A stretch of DNA of 48,454 nt. It comes from Brachybacterium alimentarium (lineage in GTDB: Bacteria > Actinomycetota > Actinomycetes > Actinomycetales > Dermabacteraceae). Both the position numbers and the translations under genes were made by a program. Under the pieces are notes generated by a model. That model was not told where the DNA came from. It saw only the letters and a list, made by a program, of their open reading frames with translations, and made no database searches. Every line of letters starts with the position of its first letter. Within the stretch, counting starts at the first letter, position 1. Below, piece after piece: positions 8,938 to 16,459 of the stretch. The stretch is from assembly GCF_002332425.1 (NCBI RefSeq), contig NZ_NRGS01000008.1, positions 20,449 through 68,902 on the forward strand, given 5' to 3'.

Positions 8938-8946
8938 TCTCCGGGG

Positions 8947-10395
8947 TCAGCCCTCGGTGAGGCCCTCCTCGCCCGGCCCCGAGCGGCCGGTGGTCACCGT
9001 TCGCGGGCGCAGCGAGCGGATGAAGAAGGCGCCGATGAAGCCGAGCACGCCGATGCAACCGGCCACGATGAACGCGACGTTCACGCCATGGATCGGGCCC
9101 TGCGCACCGTGGGTCGCCGGGTCCAGCGCTGCCGAGGTCATCACCGTCACCAGCACCGCGGTGCCGACGGAGGCGGCGATCTGTCGCAGCGTGTTGTTCA
9201 GCGCCGTGCCGTGCGGGATGAGGTGCTGGGGCAGCTGGTTCAGCGCGGCCGTGGTGACCGGCATGATCACCATGGCCGTGCCGAACATGCGCACGCCGTT
9301 GACGATGGCGATGTACGCGAAGGTCGTGGTGGGGGTGAGCACCGCGAACATGAACGTCGTGACGGTGACCAGTCCGAAGCCGATGATGGCCAGCCAGCGG
9401 GCTCCGAAGCGGTCGAAGATCCGCCCGGTCACCGGCGACATCAGGCCCATGACCGCAGCACCCGGCAGGAGGACCAGCCCGGAGGACATCGCGGAATGGC
9501 CGGTCATGTTCTGCATGTACAGCGGGATCAGGAGCATCCCGCCGATCATCGCCATGAACACGAGCATGCCCAGCGCGGTGCCGAGGGTGAACATGCGGTA
9601 CCGCAGCACGCGGAACTCGAGGATCGGCTGCTCAAGACGCGTCTGGCGGAGGATGAACCACACCAGGGAGACCATGCCGACGGGGAGGGAGATGAGCACC
9701 TCGGTGCTCGCCCATCCGGTGTTGCCTGCGGTGCCGAGCCCGAAGAGGAGGCCGCCGAAGCCGAACGTGGACAGGATGATCGAGACGACGTCCAGGCGCG
9801 GGAAGGTGCGCTCGGTGACGTTCTTCAGGATGAAGTGGGCGACGATCATGTCGATGATCGCGATCGGCACCAGCATGATGAACAGCGTCTGCCACGGCAG
9901 ATGGTCCACGATCCAGCCGGACAGGCTGGGCCCGATCGCGGGGGCGAAGGCGATCACCAGTCCGAAGGTGCCCATCGCGCTGCCACGCTTCTCGAGCGGG
10001 AAGACCGCGAACAGGATCGTCTGCATGAGCGGCATGATGATGCCGCCTCCGGACGCCTGGACGACGCGACCGAGCAGCAGCACCGGGTAGACCGGCGCGA
10101 GGGCGCAGATCACGGTGCCCACGGTGAAGAGCCCCATCGCGGTGAAGAACAGCGTGCGGGTGGTGAACTTCTGGATCAGGAATGCGGTGATCGGGATCAT
10201 GATCCCGTTGACGAGCATGAAGATCGTCGTGACCCACTGCGCCGAGTTGGCGGTGATGTCGAAATCCCGCATGAACGCGGGCAACGCCGTATTGAGCAGC
10301 GTCTGGTTCAGGATGACGATGAACGCTCCTGAGACCAGGGTCGCCAGCACGACGTTGCGGTTGAACGGGGCGGGTTTTCCGCTCGCCGTCGTCAC
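8947..10395 (-). CDS. DHA2-family multidrug MFS exporter
   Basis: A 482-aa major facilitator of the drug:H+ antiporter-2 (EmrB/QacA/LmrB) type. The N-terminal FIVILNQTLLNTALPAFMRD matches the family TM1 motif D/NxTxxNxALP, and the antiporter motif GPSLSGWIVDHLPWQTLFI (motif C, TM5) is clear. About 14 membrane segments are visible. The start is GTG at 10395, with GAGAGG 6 nt upstream; the 24 upstream in-frame residues are Arg/Gly/Pro-rich and lie before this ribosome site. The promoter carries a perfect palindrome (10478-10498) typical of TetR/MarR control, but no regulator is adjacent. Substrates are unknown. Confidence 0.9.
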   Translation of the reverse strand: MTTASGKPAPFNRNVVLATLVSGAFIVILNQTLLNTALPAFMRDFDITANSAQWVTTIFMLVNGIMIPITAFLIQKFTTRTLFFTAMGLFTVGTVICALAPVYPVLLLGRVVQASGGGIIMPLMQTILFAVFPLEKRGSAMGTFGLVIAFAPAIGPSLSGWIVDHLPWQTLFIMLVPIAIIDMIVAHFILKNVTERTFPRLDVVSIILSTFGFGGLLFGLGTAGNTGWASTEVLISLPVGMVSLVWFILRQTRLEQPILEFRVLRYRMFTLGTALGMLVFMAMIGGMLLIPLYMQNMTGHSAMSSGLVLLPGAAVMGLMSPVTGRIFDRFGARWLAIIGFGLVTVTTFMFAVLTPTTTFAYIAIVNGVRMFGTAMVIMPVTTAALNQLPQHLIPHGTALNNTLRQIAASVGTAVLVTVMTSAALDPATHGAQGPIHGVNVAFIVAGCIGVLGFIGAFFIRSLRPRTVTTGRSGPGEEGLTEG

Positions 10396-10440
10396 ATGAG
10401 GCCTCTCTGTTCGGTTCCGGGGAGTGCGTCGTGCGGCCCC

Positions 10441-10468
10441 GGTGCGAGGGCCGACCGACCCTCGCACC
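10441..10468. terminator. Hairpin between lipoprotein gene and exporter
   Basis: GGTGCGAGGG (10441-10450) pairs perfectly with CCCTCGCACC (10459-10468) across an 8-nt loop. It can terminate the upstream lipoprotein gene (ends 10514, minus strand). One arm overlaps the -10 element of the exporter promoter, so termination and initiation share this site. Confidence 0.6.
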
Positions 10469-10500
10469 TTAGGCGCGATGTTGCACCGACTGCAACATTC
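10466..10500 (-). promoter_or_regulatory. DHA2 exporter promoter with palindromic operator
   Basis: On the minus strand TTGCAG (-35) and TAAGGT (-10, 10466-10471) are separated by 18 nt. A perfect inverted repeat ATGTTGCA-N5-TGCAACAT at 10478-10498 covers the -35 and much of the spacer, an ideal position for repression. Confidence 0.6.
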
Positions 10501-10513
10501 GGAGCCGAGCTCC

Positions 10514-11299
10514 TCAGAGGTTGATCGTCACATCACCCTTCTCCTTGAGATCCGCCGCGAGCTTCGTGGCGGCCTCGCCCTGCTGCTGCGAGACGGTCTG
10601 CTGGGCGAGCTGGTCCTTGACGTCCTCGAAGGGCGGGATCTCGGACTCCTGGCCGCCGGCCTGGTCCTGCTGAGCGACCAGCTCGTCATACTGCGCCTTG
10701 AGCTCCTTGTCGGAGGGCTCCTTGATGTCGCTCTCCTGCTCGACATACGTGGTCAGCGCGTACTGGGAGGCGGCGTCGGCGCGCACGTCCTTCTCGTCCA
10801 TGCCCTGCTCCTCGAGGGCCTGGACCACTTCGTCGGCGGATCCCAGGCCGTTCTGGGCCGCGATCTCCTCGAGGGTCGCGTCGATGTCCTCGTCGCTCGC
10901 CGTGATCCCGGAGTCGTCCGCCGCCTGCTGCAGCAGCTCGTTGTCGACGAGCTGACCGGCGACCTGCTTCTTCAGCTCGTCCTGGTCGGTCTCCTGACCG
11001 GTGGACTGCTGCTGCATGGCGGCCTGCTGGAACTGGGCCTCGTAGGTCTGGACGAACTGGTCCTTGGTGATCTTCTCGCCGTTGACCTCCGCGACCACGT
11101 CGGGGACGTCGGAGACGTCGGCCTCGGGGGCGGCCTGCTCGGCGCCGCCGCCATCGCTCGCGGCCGGCTGTGCGCCGCCGCCATCGCTGGCGCCGGACTG
11201 GGCGGCCTGGTCGTCACTGCATCCGGTGAGCGCCACGACTGCGGCGAACGAGACCGCCACGAGCGAGCGGCGGATCTGAGAGGTGCTGGGGACCTTCAC
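10514..11299 (-). CDS. SurA_N-domain lipoprotein (chaperone-like)
   Basis: A 261-aa exported lipoprotein. The signal peptide ends in the lipobox LTGC with the modified cysteine at residue 27. A Gly/Ala/Ser/Asp linker follows (about 28-60), then a helical SurA N-terminal-like domain starting at VVAEVNGEKITKDQFVQTYE, rich in Gln, Glu and Asp. A parvulin-type peptidyl-prolyl isomerase domain is not evident, so it is more likely a holdase-type chaperone acting on exported proteins outside the membrane. The start is GTG at 11299, with a perfect AGGAGG 5 nt upstream. It is a single gene, ending before the hairpin at 10441-10468. Confidence 0.82.
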   Translation of the reverse strand: MKVPSTSQIRRSLVAVSFAAVVALTGCSDDQAAQSGASDGGGAQPAASDGGGAEQAAPEADVSDVPDVVAEVNGEKITKDQFVQTYEAQFQQAAMQQQSTGQETDQDELKKQVAGQLVDNELLQQAADDSGITASDEDIDATLEEIAAQNGLGSADEVVQALEEQGMDEKDVRADAASQYALTTYVEQESDIKEPSDKELKAQYDELVAQQDQAGGQESEIPPFEDVKDQLAQQTVSQQQGEAATKLAADLKEKGDVTINL

Positions 11300-11440
11300 T
11301 GTGCCTCCTGGGGTTGAGCGGCGACGGCGACGCTACGCCCCGAAACCTGGAATCGCGTTGCGGAATCGACCAGGTCACGGTCAGGAACAGGCATTCCGTG
11401 GGCTGTCTCTCGCCGCTCTTCGGACGTAGGCTCACGAGGC

Positions 11441-11860
11441 ATGGCACTCATTCTTCCGACGGACTGCGGCAACTCCCCACGGATGGCGCTCGTCGCCGAA
11501 CTCATGGCGGCCTGGGCATCCGGGGAGCATGCACCGGTGCAGGAGTGGCTCGCCGAGGGCAGTCGCTGGACCCTGGTCGGCACGGCTGACCAGGACGATC
11601 GCGAGGCCCGCGGTGGTGACCAGAGCGCCGCCGACGAGACGTCGCGTGGGGGCTCAGCAGTGGTGCCCGCACCGTTCGAGGCCGAGACGGGCGAGATCCT
11701 CAGCGTCCTGAATCACGGCCGGCTCGCCGCGTGCGACGGCTTCCTGATGCGGGGCGAGGAACGCGTGGACTTCTGCCATGTGATCCGGTTCGCGGGCACC
11801 GGGAAGACGTCCCGGATCCGTGAGATCCGCACGTATCTCCAGCCATCCGACGCGTCCTGA
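11441..11860 (+). CDS. NTF2-like/SnoaL-type protein
   Basis: A 139-aa protein with the outline of an NTF2-like fold: an N-terminal helix (MALVAELMAAWASGEHAPVQ), a strand block (RWTLVG), a charged Asp/Arg/Glu-rich insertion at about residues 50-75, and C-terminal strands (VDFCHVIRFAGTGKTSRIRE, then TYLQ). Members are small-molecule-binding or cyclase-like proteins; no catalytic residues can be assigned here. No ribosome site precedes the ATG. A TAGGCT hexamer at 11427-11432 lies 8 nt upstream, consistent with near-leaderless expression. Confidence 0.7.
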   Translation: MALILPTDCGNSPRMALVAELMAAWASGEHAPVQEWLAEGSRWTLVGTADQDDREARGGDQSAADETSRGGSAVVPAPFEAETGEILSVLNHGRLAACDGFLMRGEERVDFCHVIRFAGTGKTSRIREIRTYLQPSDAS

Positions 11861-11925
11861 AGGGCGATGCTCCGTCGCGGCGCGTCACCCGTACGGCCCT
11901 CCTGTCGGATCTTCGGTGACGGCAG

Positions 11926-11971
11926 CACGATGCCCGGCGCCACCCGCCGACGCGGGGGACCGGGCATCGTG
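11926..11971. terminator. Bidirectional terminator hairpin
   Basis: CACGATGCCCGG (11926-11937) pairs perfectly with CCGGGCATCGTG (11960-11971). The 22-nt loop contains a CCCGC/GCGGG stem. It lies between the convergent NTF2-like gene and the TIM-barrel gene. Confidence 0.75.
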
Positions 11972-11990
11972 TCGCGCCGTGGGGGAGCGC

Positions 11991-12839
11991 TCAGTACCCG
12001 ATCGAGGCGAGGTACTCGCGGGACTCCCGGATGCAGTCGATCGGGTCGCGGCCGTAGGTGTCGTCCTGCTCGATGAGGAAGTACTCGGCACCGGCCTCCT
12101 CGGCGGCAGGCAGCAGCTCGGGCCAGTTCATGTTGCCCTGGCCCACCTCCGCGAACTGGGCGAGGGACAGGAAGACGCTGTAGAACTCCGTCATGTCCAT
12201 GTCCTGCGCCTCGAACCTCTCGACGGTCTCCGCAGGCAGCGGGGCGATGCGGAAGTCCTTGACATGGATGAGCTTGCAGGCGCCGGAGTAGGCCTTGAGC
12301 ATGTCCAGCGGGGCCATGCCTCCGCGCTGGACCCAATGCAGATCCACCTCGAACAGCAGGGACGGGGCGACGCGGCGCACGATGTCGAAGATCCGCTCGC
12401 CCTCGAACTGGATGAGGTCCACGTGGTGATTGTGGTAGCACAGCGTGACGCCCTGCTCCGCGAGGCGGGCGGCGTAGGGCTCCACCGACGCGGCCCACTC
12501 CTCGCAGGCCTGCTTGGAGGTCATCGCCGAGAACGGCATCATGCCGATGCGCAGGAAGCGGGATCCGGTCCGCCGGCAGGCGTCGACGGCGCGGTCGAAC
12601 TCGGTCTCCAGGGCGAAGCCGTTGCCGCCCGGCGCGATCGAGGCGCTCATGGCGGCGGTCTCCACCCCGAAGTCGGCCCGGCCGCGCACGAGATCCTCGA
12701 TCAGCTCGTCGGTCATCTCCACCTGGGAGACCTCGACGGCGTCGATGTCGAGCTCGCGCACCTGGCGCAGCACCTCGTACATCCCCTTCTCGTTGATCTG
12801 GTCCTTGAGCATCATGAGCTGGAGTCCGAGGACGGGCAT
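11991..12839 (-). CDS. Sugar-phosphate isomerase/epimerase-type TIM-barrel protein
   Basis: A 282-aa xylose-isomerase-like TIM barrel (AP-endonuclease 2 superfamily). Metal-site strands are visible: VTLCYHNHHVDL (His), LLFEVDLHWVQRGG (Asp/His), CKLIHVKDF (His-Lys-Asp) and a late YFLIEQDD (Glu). Such proteins act as IolE/IolI-like or sugar 2-keto epimerases and isomerases. It is third in a module after a GPH symporter and a Gfo/Idh dehydrogenase, which suggests that it processes the 2-keto or oxidised sugar or inositol made by the dehydrogenase. An AAGGAGAG ribosome site precedes the ATG. A strong hairpin at 12913-12974 separates it from the dehydrogenase, so its expression may be uncoupled. 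Confidence 0.85.
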   Translation of the reverse strand: MPVLGLQLMMLKDQINEKGMYEVLRQVRELDIDAVEVSQVEMTDELIEDLVRGRADFGVETAAMSASIAPGGNGFALETEFDRAVDACRRTGSRFLRIGMMPFSAMTSKQACEEWAASVEPYAARLAEQGVTLCYHNHHVDLIQFEGERIFDIVRRVAPSLLFEVDLHWVQRGGMAPLDMLKAYSGACKLIHVKDFRIAPLPAETVERFEAQDMDMTEFYSVFLSLAQFAEVGQGNMNWPELLPAAEEAGAEYFLIEQDDTYGRDPIDCIRESREYLASIGY

Positions 12840-12912
12840 GGTCTCTCCTTCGAGGGTCGTGTGGGCCGTGAGGGCCGTGAGGTTCGTGAGGGTGCAGCTG
12901 CGTGTGGGCGGA

Positions 12913-12974
12913 GCGGGGAGGAGCCGACGTCGGGCACGTCGGCGACGGGCCTGTCGGCGCCGGCTCCTCCCCGC
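12913..12974 (-). terminator. Intercistronic hairpin in the sugar module
   Basis: A perfect 14-bp stem: GCGGGGAGGAGCCG (12913-12926) with CGGCTCCTCCCCGC (12961-12974). The 34-nt loop can fold further. It lies in the 186-nt gap between the dehydrogenase and the TIM-barrel gene, both on the minus strand, so it would attenuate or process the operon transcript. Confidence 0.65.
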
Positions 12975-13025
12975 GTCGTCGATCAGCGACCCGTGATCAC
13001 GCGTGTTCGCGGGTCGGCGGGGCGA

Positions 13026-14207
13026 TCAGGACCGGGCCGGGAACTTCCCCTCGTCCTTGATGCGCTTGTTGAGCTCCGCGAGGTACTCCTCGGCGGGGTA
13101 GTCGACCAGGTCGATCTCCCGTCCGGTCCACGCGGACAGCTGCATGCCCGAGGCGAGGCGCACGCCGTTGATGCCCTCGGTGCCGTCCGCGATCAGCGGG
13201 GTCCCGTCGTTGACGTGGGCCGCGAAGTTGGTGAGGACGTCGATGTGCTGCTGTCCCCAGACCGACTCGTACTCCTTCTCCTCGACGGTGTACACGTCGG
13301 AGGGGTCCATCTCGCCGCGGAAGAGCTTGGCGACGTCCTGCATCGTCATTTTGTCGCTGAGGGACCGCTCGTCCTCCGAGAGCCGGGTGATCGTGACCTT
13401 CTTCGAGGCGTCGACGACGACCTTGCCCTTGTCGAACAGCATCTCGAGTCGGTCCGTGCCGATGATGTCGTTCGTGGAGGTCATGAAGTGACCCGTCGCG
13501 CCCTCGCCGAAGTCGACGACGGCATTGACCTCGTCCTCGGTGGCGATGTCGCGCTGGAAGCCGAAGGCCAGCTTCGCGAAGACCTTCTTCGGGGTGCCGC
13601 ACAGCCACTGCCACAGATCCAGCTGGTGGGGAGCCTGGTTGACCAGGACTCCGCCGCCCTCGCCGCCCCAGGTCGCACGCCACGCCGACTGGTCGTAGTA
13701 GCCCTGCGGGCGCCACCAGGTGGTAATGATCCATGAGGTGTGGCGCAGCGCCCCCAGCTCGCCGGATTCGATCAGCGCCTTCAGATCCGTGTAGACGGGG
13801 TTGGTGCGCTGGTTGAACATGATGGCGAACGTGGTCTCGGGGTGAGCGGCTGCGAAGTCGTTCATCTCCTCGACCTGCTTCGTGTACACGCCGGCCGGCT
13901 TCTCGGTGAGGGTGTGGATGCCCTTGCCGATCGCGGTGATCGTCATCTCGGGGTGCAGGAAGTGCGGGACGGTCGTGACGACGGCGTCGACCTCCCCGGA
14001 GTCCAGCATCGCGATGTAGTCGTCGTAGAAGGGGACACCTGCGTGCTTCTGGGTCGCGAGCTCCTTCTTAGCCGGGTCGTTGTCCGTGATGGCGCCCAGG
14101 GACATCCCGGGGATCCTGCCGTCGGCGAGCAGACCGGCATACATGCCGCCCTGCGCCCCCAGCCCGATGATCCCGAGCCGTACGTTGTTCTCTGTCTTCT
14201 CCGACAT
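13026..14207 (-). CDS. Gfo/Idh/MocA-family oxidoreductase
   Basis: A 393-aa NAD(P)-dependent dehydrogenase. The N-terminal Rossmann motif is LGIIGLGAQGGMYAGLL (about 11-27), and the family EKP catalytic motif TEKPAGVYTK is at about 101-110, followed by the Gfo/Idh C-terminal beta-sheet domain with WGGEGGGVLVNQAPHQLDLW. Relatives oxidise inositols, glucose-type sugars or sugar alcohols at the cytosolic step after uptake. The ATG at 14207 begins MSEKTENN; a frame open much further upstream overlaps the symporter gene and is not real. It is preceded by a 167-nt gap holding a degenerate octamer array (14216-14271). The substrate is not predictable beyond polyol or sugar. Confidence 0.88.
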   Translation of the reverse strand: MSEKTENNVRLGIIGLGAQGGMYAGLLADGRIPGMSLGAITDNDPAKKELATQKHAGVPFYDDYIAMLDSGEVDAVVTTVPHFLHPEMTITAIGKGIHTLTEKPAGVYTKQVEEMNDFAAAHPETTFAIMFNQRTNPVYTDLKALIESGELGALRHTSWIITTWWRPQGYYDQSAWRATWGGEGGGVLVNQAPHQLDLWQWLCGTPKKVFAKLAFGFQRDIATEDEVNAVVDFGEGATGHFMTSTNDIIGTDRLEMLFDKGKVVVDASKKVTITRLSEDERSLSDKMTMQDVAKLFRGEMDPSDVYTVEEKEYESVWGQQHIDVLTNFAAHVNDGTPLIADGTEGINGVRLASGMQLSAWTGREIDLVDYPAEEYLAELNKRIKDEGKFPARS

Positions 14208-14215
14208 GGTGACTC

Positions 14216-14271
14216 CTGTTCGTCTGTTCGTCTGTTTGTCAGTTCGCTTGGCGGCTTGGCCGCTTGCTCGT
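14216..14271. repeat. Degenerate octamer array between symporter and dehydrogenase genes
   Basis: Seven consecutive 8-nt units starting CTGTTCGT, CTGTTCGT, CTGTTTGT, CAGTTCGC, TTGGCGGC, TTGGCCGC, TTGCTCGT. The first three are near-identical and the rest drift in sequence while keeping the 8-bp phase. It lies in the untranslated gap just upstream of the dehydrogenase start. Confidence 0.6.
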
Positions 14272-14374
14272 CGTGAATGGTTGAGGGCCCGTGTGCGGGC
14301 CGGGACGGGGTGGGAGACGCGGCGGCCGACGCCCGGCCGACGACCGCCGCCGGCCTGGACGGGCCGGCGGGGGC

Positions 14375-15844
14375 TCAGGCCTGGAGGCCCTCGTCGGCGT
14401 GCTTGCGCTCCAGTGTCGCAACATTGTCGTTGACGCGCTTCTTGGACAGGGGGTACCAGAAGGCGAACGTGAGACCCGCAAGCGCGAAGATGATCGCCGG
14501 GAACAGGGTGGCCAGACCGTAGATCCCGTCGAGCACCGCCTCGCTCTGCTGGACACCACCGGACTGATAGCCGATCGCGGCGAGCGCCCAGCCGGCGAGC
14601 CCACCGGCGAAGGCCTGGCCGAGCTTGCGGGCCCAGGAGTACAGCGCGTACACGGTGGCGTCGTTGCGCTCCCCGGTGCGAATCTCCTGGTAGTCGATCA
14701 CGTCGGTGATGAGGGCCCAGATGAGCAGGTTGATGCAGGCGATGCCGAGCTGCATGACGGCATAGCCGAACGTGAAGACGATCGAGCTGTCGGTGCGCAG
14801 CACGAACAGGATGACCCCGGCCACGACCGCGATGCCCATGCCGAACACCCCGAACTCCTTCTTGCCGAACCGCTTGCCGAGCATGGTCGCGAAGGGCACG
14901 AGCAGCAGCGTGGGGAGAAGCCCGGCGAGGTTCACGACCGAGAGCAGCGAGCCGTGGTTGAAGTACTCGTTGAACACGTACGGCATGATCGCCATCAGCA
15001 TCATCATGCCGATCAGCATGAGCAGTGCCCCGGCGACGATGCCGGTCAGGGCCCGGTTGGTGATCAGGGTTCCCATCGTCTTCGCGAACCCCATCCGTTC
15101 GCCCTGGGGCTTCGGTGGGGTGGCGATGCGCTCCTCGACGTTCACGAAGCACAGCAGGTAGCAGAACACCGCGAGGACGGCGCAGACGATCGCCGCGAAC
15201 ATCATCCGGTTGCCGGAGAGCTCCGACCGGCCGTCGATCTGCACGTAGACGACCAGGGGCAGGATCACGGAGATCGCGAGGTTCGCGAGAGTGCCGCCGA
15301 GGGAGCGGAACACGGAGAGCGAGGACCGTTCGCCGGGCTTGTTCGAGATCACCGAGGCCATCGAGCCGTACGGGATGTTGATGAGGGTGTAGAAGACCGA
15401 ACCCCACAGGATGTACGTGACGATCATCCAGGCCAGACGAGCACCGTAGGCGCCGTCCTGCAGGAATGGGCTGAACATCAGCACGGCTGCGACGGCGACC
15501 GGGATCATGATCCGCAGCAGCCAGGGCTTGAAGCGTCCGGTGCGGCCGGGTCGCAGGGTGTCGATGAGGCGTCCGGCACCGACGTCGGTGAAGGCATCGA
15601 GGATGCGAGCCAGGAAGAGCAGCGTGCCGACGTGCCCGGCGTTGATGCCCATGACGTTCGTGTAGAAGATCATGAAGAAGGAGGACTGCAGGAGGAACGT
15701 GAAGTCGTTCCCGAAGTCCCCGAACATGTAGCCGATCTTGTCGCGGAAGCTGAACGGCCGCTTCGCGGGTGCCGGGGCCTGCCCGGACTCTGCCGACGCA
15801 GGAGGCCGCGCGGGACCTGCCAGGGGTGGGGGAATGGTGCTCAT
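14375..15844 (-). CDS. GPH-family sugar:cation symporter (MelB-like MFS)
   Basis: A 489-aa membrane transporter of the glycoside-pentoside-hexuronide:cation symporter family. After a Pro/Ala-rich N-terminal tail (about 1-27) comes the family start, FRDKIGYMFGDFGNDFTF, and the TM2-3 loop motif RILDAFTDVGAGRLIDTL with the conserved cation-site acidic residues. About 12 helices are present and the C-terminal end is charged. It should import a sugar, glycoside or polyol with Na+ or H+ for the dehydrogenase and isomerase encoded downstream. An AAGGAG-type ribosome site precedes the ATG. It is first in its operon, with a long 615-nt upstream region. Confidence 0.9.
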   Translation of the reverse strand: MSTIPPPLAGPARPPASAESGQAPAPAKRPFSFRDKIGYMFGDFGNDFTFLLQSSFFMIFYTNVMGINAGHVGTLLFLARILDAFTDVGAGRLIDTLRPGRTGRFKPWLLRIMIPVAVAAVLMFSPFLQDGAYGARLAWMIVTYILWGSVFYTLINIPYGSMASVISNKPGERSSLSVFRSLGGTLANLAISVILPLVVYVQIDGRSELSGNRMMFAAIVCAVLAVFCYLLCFVNVEERIATPPKPQGERMGFAKTMGTLITNRALTGIVAGALLMLIGMMMLMAIMPYVFNEYFNHGSLLSVVNLAGLLPTLLLVPFATMLGKRFGKKEFGVFGMGIAVVAGVILFVLRTDSSIVFTFGYAVMQLGIACINLLIWALITDVIDYQEIRTGERNDATVYALYSWARKLGQAFAGGLAGWALAAIGYQSGGVQQSEAVLDGIYGLATLFPAIIFALAGLTFAFWYPLSKKRVNDNVATLERKHADEGLQA

Positions 15845-16344
15845 CGTCGTGCTCCTTCGGTCTCATCGTTGAGGGGCGTCGCGGCCTGCGCACGGGGTGC
15901 GGAAGGCGGCGCAGGTTCGCCGGTCGCCGTGGCTGCGAGAGCCGGACGGGTCGAGTGGAGCGAGTCTTGCGGCGGCCTGTGAAACTTTGTCGTTCTTGCC
16001 GCGAGTTGCAGTCCGTGACTGTCCTGTGACTCCGACGGGTGCCGGAGCGCTCGCGGAGAAAGGCTTCTGACCTGCGGTTGCCGTGATTGTGTTGCCGGTC
16101 ACAGGCTGCCGTGCGGCGTCGCCGCCGTGCCGCATGGTCAAAGTTGCCGTCGGTTGCAGGATGGGTCCTGGGTCCTGGGTCCTGGGTTCAGCGGGCCGGG
16201 GGCCTGTAGGCCAGAGGCCAGGGCCTGGAGAGCTGGAGGCCTGGGTGTCCAGACGGCCGGACGTGTGGACGGTCCGGCGTCCTGCGTCGCGAAGGAGGAC
16301 GGGGAGCGAGGGGGGAGAAAAGGAGGCGTCGGGAGGTGGACGAC
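15845..16344. other. Upstream region of the sugar module, no gene
   Basis: No convincing gene in this stretch. It contains a cluster of TTGCCG or TTGCAG motifs near 15995-16010, 16078-16098 and 16143-16158, and CTGTGA or TCACAG elements near 15978, 16025 and 16099, which could be regulator sites for the symporter operon. At 16163-16183 there are three perfect tandem copies of the heptamer GGGTCCT, followed by imperfect GGCCTGG-rich sequence to about 16255. Confidence 0.5.
16163..16190. repeat. Heptamer tandem repeat (GGGTCCT)
   Basis: Three perfect copies of GGGTCCT (16163-16183) followed by a degenerate fourth (GGGTTCA). Intergenic, between the Rpf gene terminator and the symporter operon promoter. 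Confidence 0.8.
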
Positions 16345-16382
16345 GGACGGCCGGGCCACCCTCGCGGGTGACCCGGCCGTCC
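16345..16382 (-). terminator. Terminator hairpin after rpf-like gene
   Basis: A 17-bp stem with one mismatch: GGACGGCCGGGCCACCC (16345-16361) with GGGTGACCCGGCCGTCC (16366-16382), loop TCGC. It lies downstream of the minus-strand Rpf gene. Confidence 0.75.
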
Positions 16383-16390
16383 GGGATGTG

Positions 16391-16452
16391 CGGTGCGTCC
16401 GCGTCAGCGACAGTCAGCCGCCGGTGCGTCCGCGTCAGCGGCCCTCAGCCGC
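16391..16452. repeat. 31-bp tandem duplication
   Basis: Two adjacent 31-nt copies (16391-16421 and 16422-16452) share the perfect 19-nt core CGGTGCGTCCGCGTCAGCG and end in TCAGCCGC. They occupy the short gap between the Rpf stop codon and its terminator hairpin. Confidence 0.8.
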
Positions 16453-16459
16453 TGTCTGC

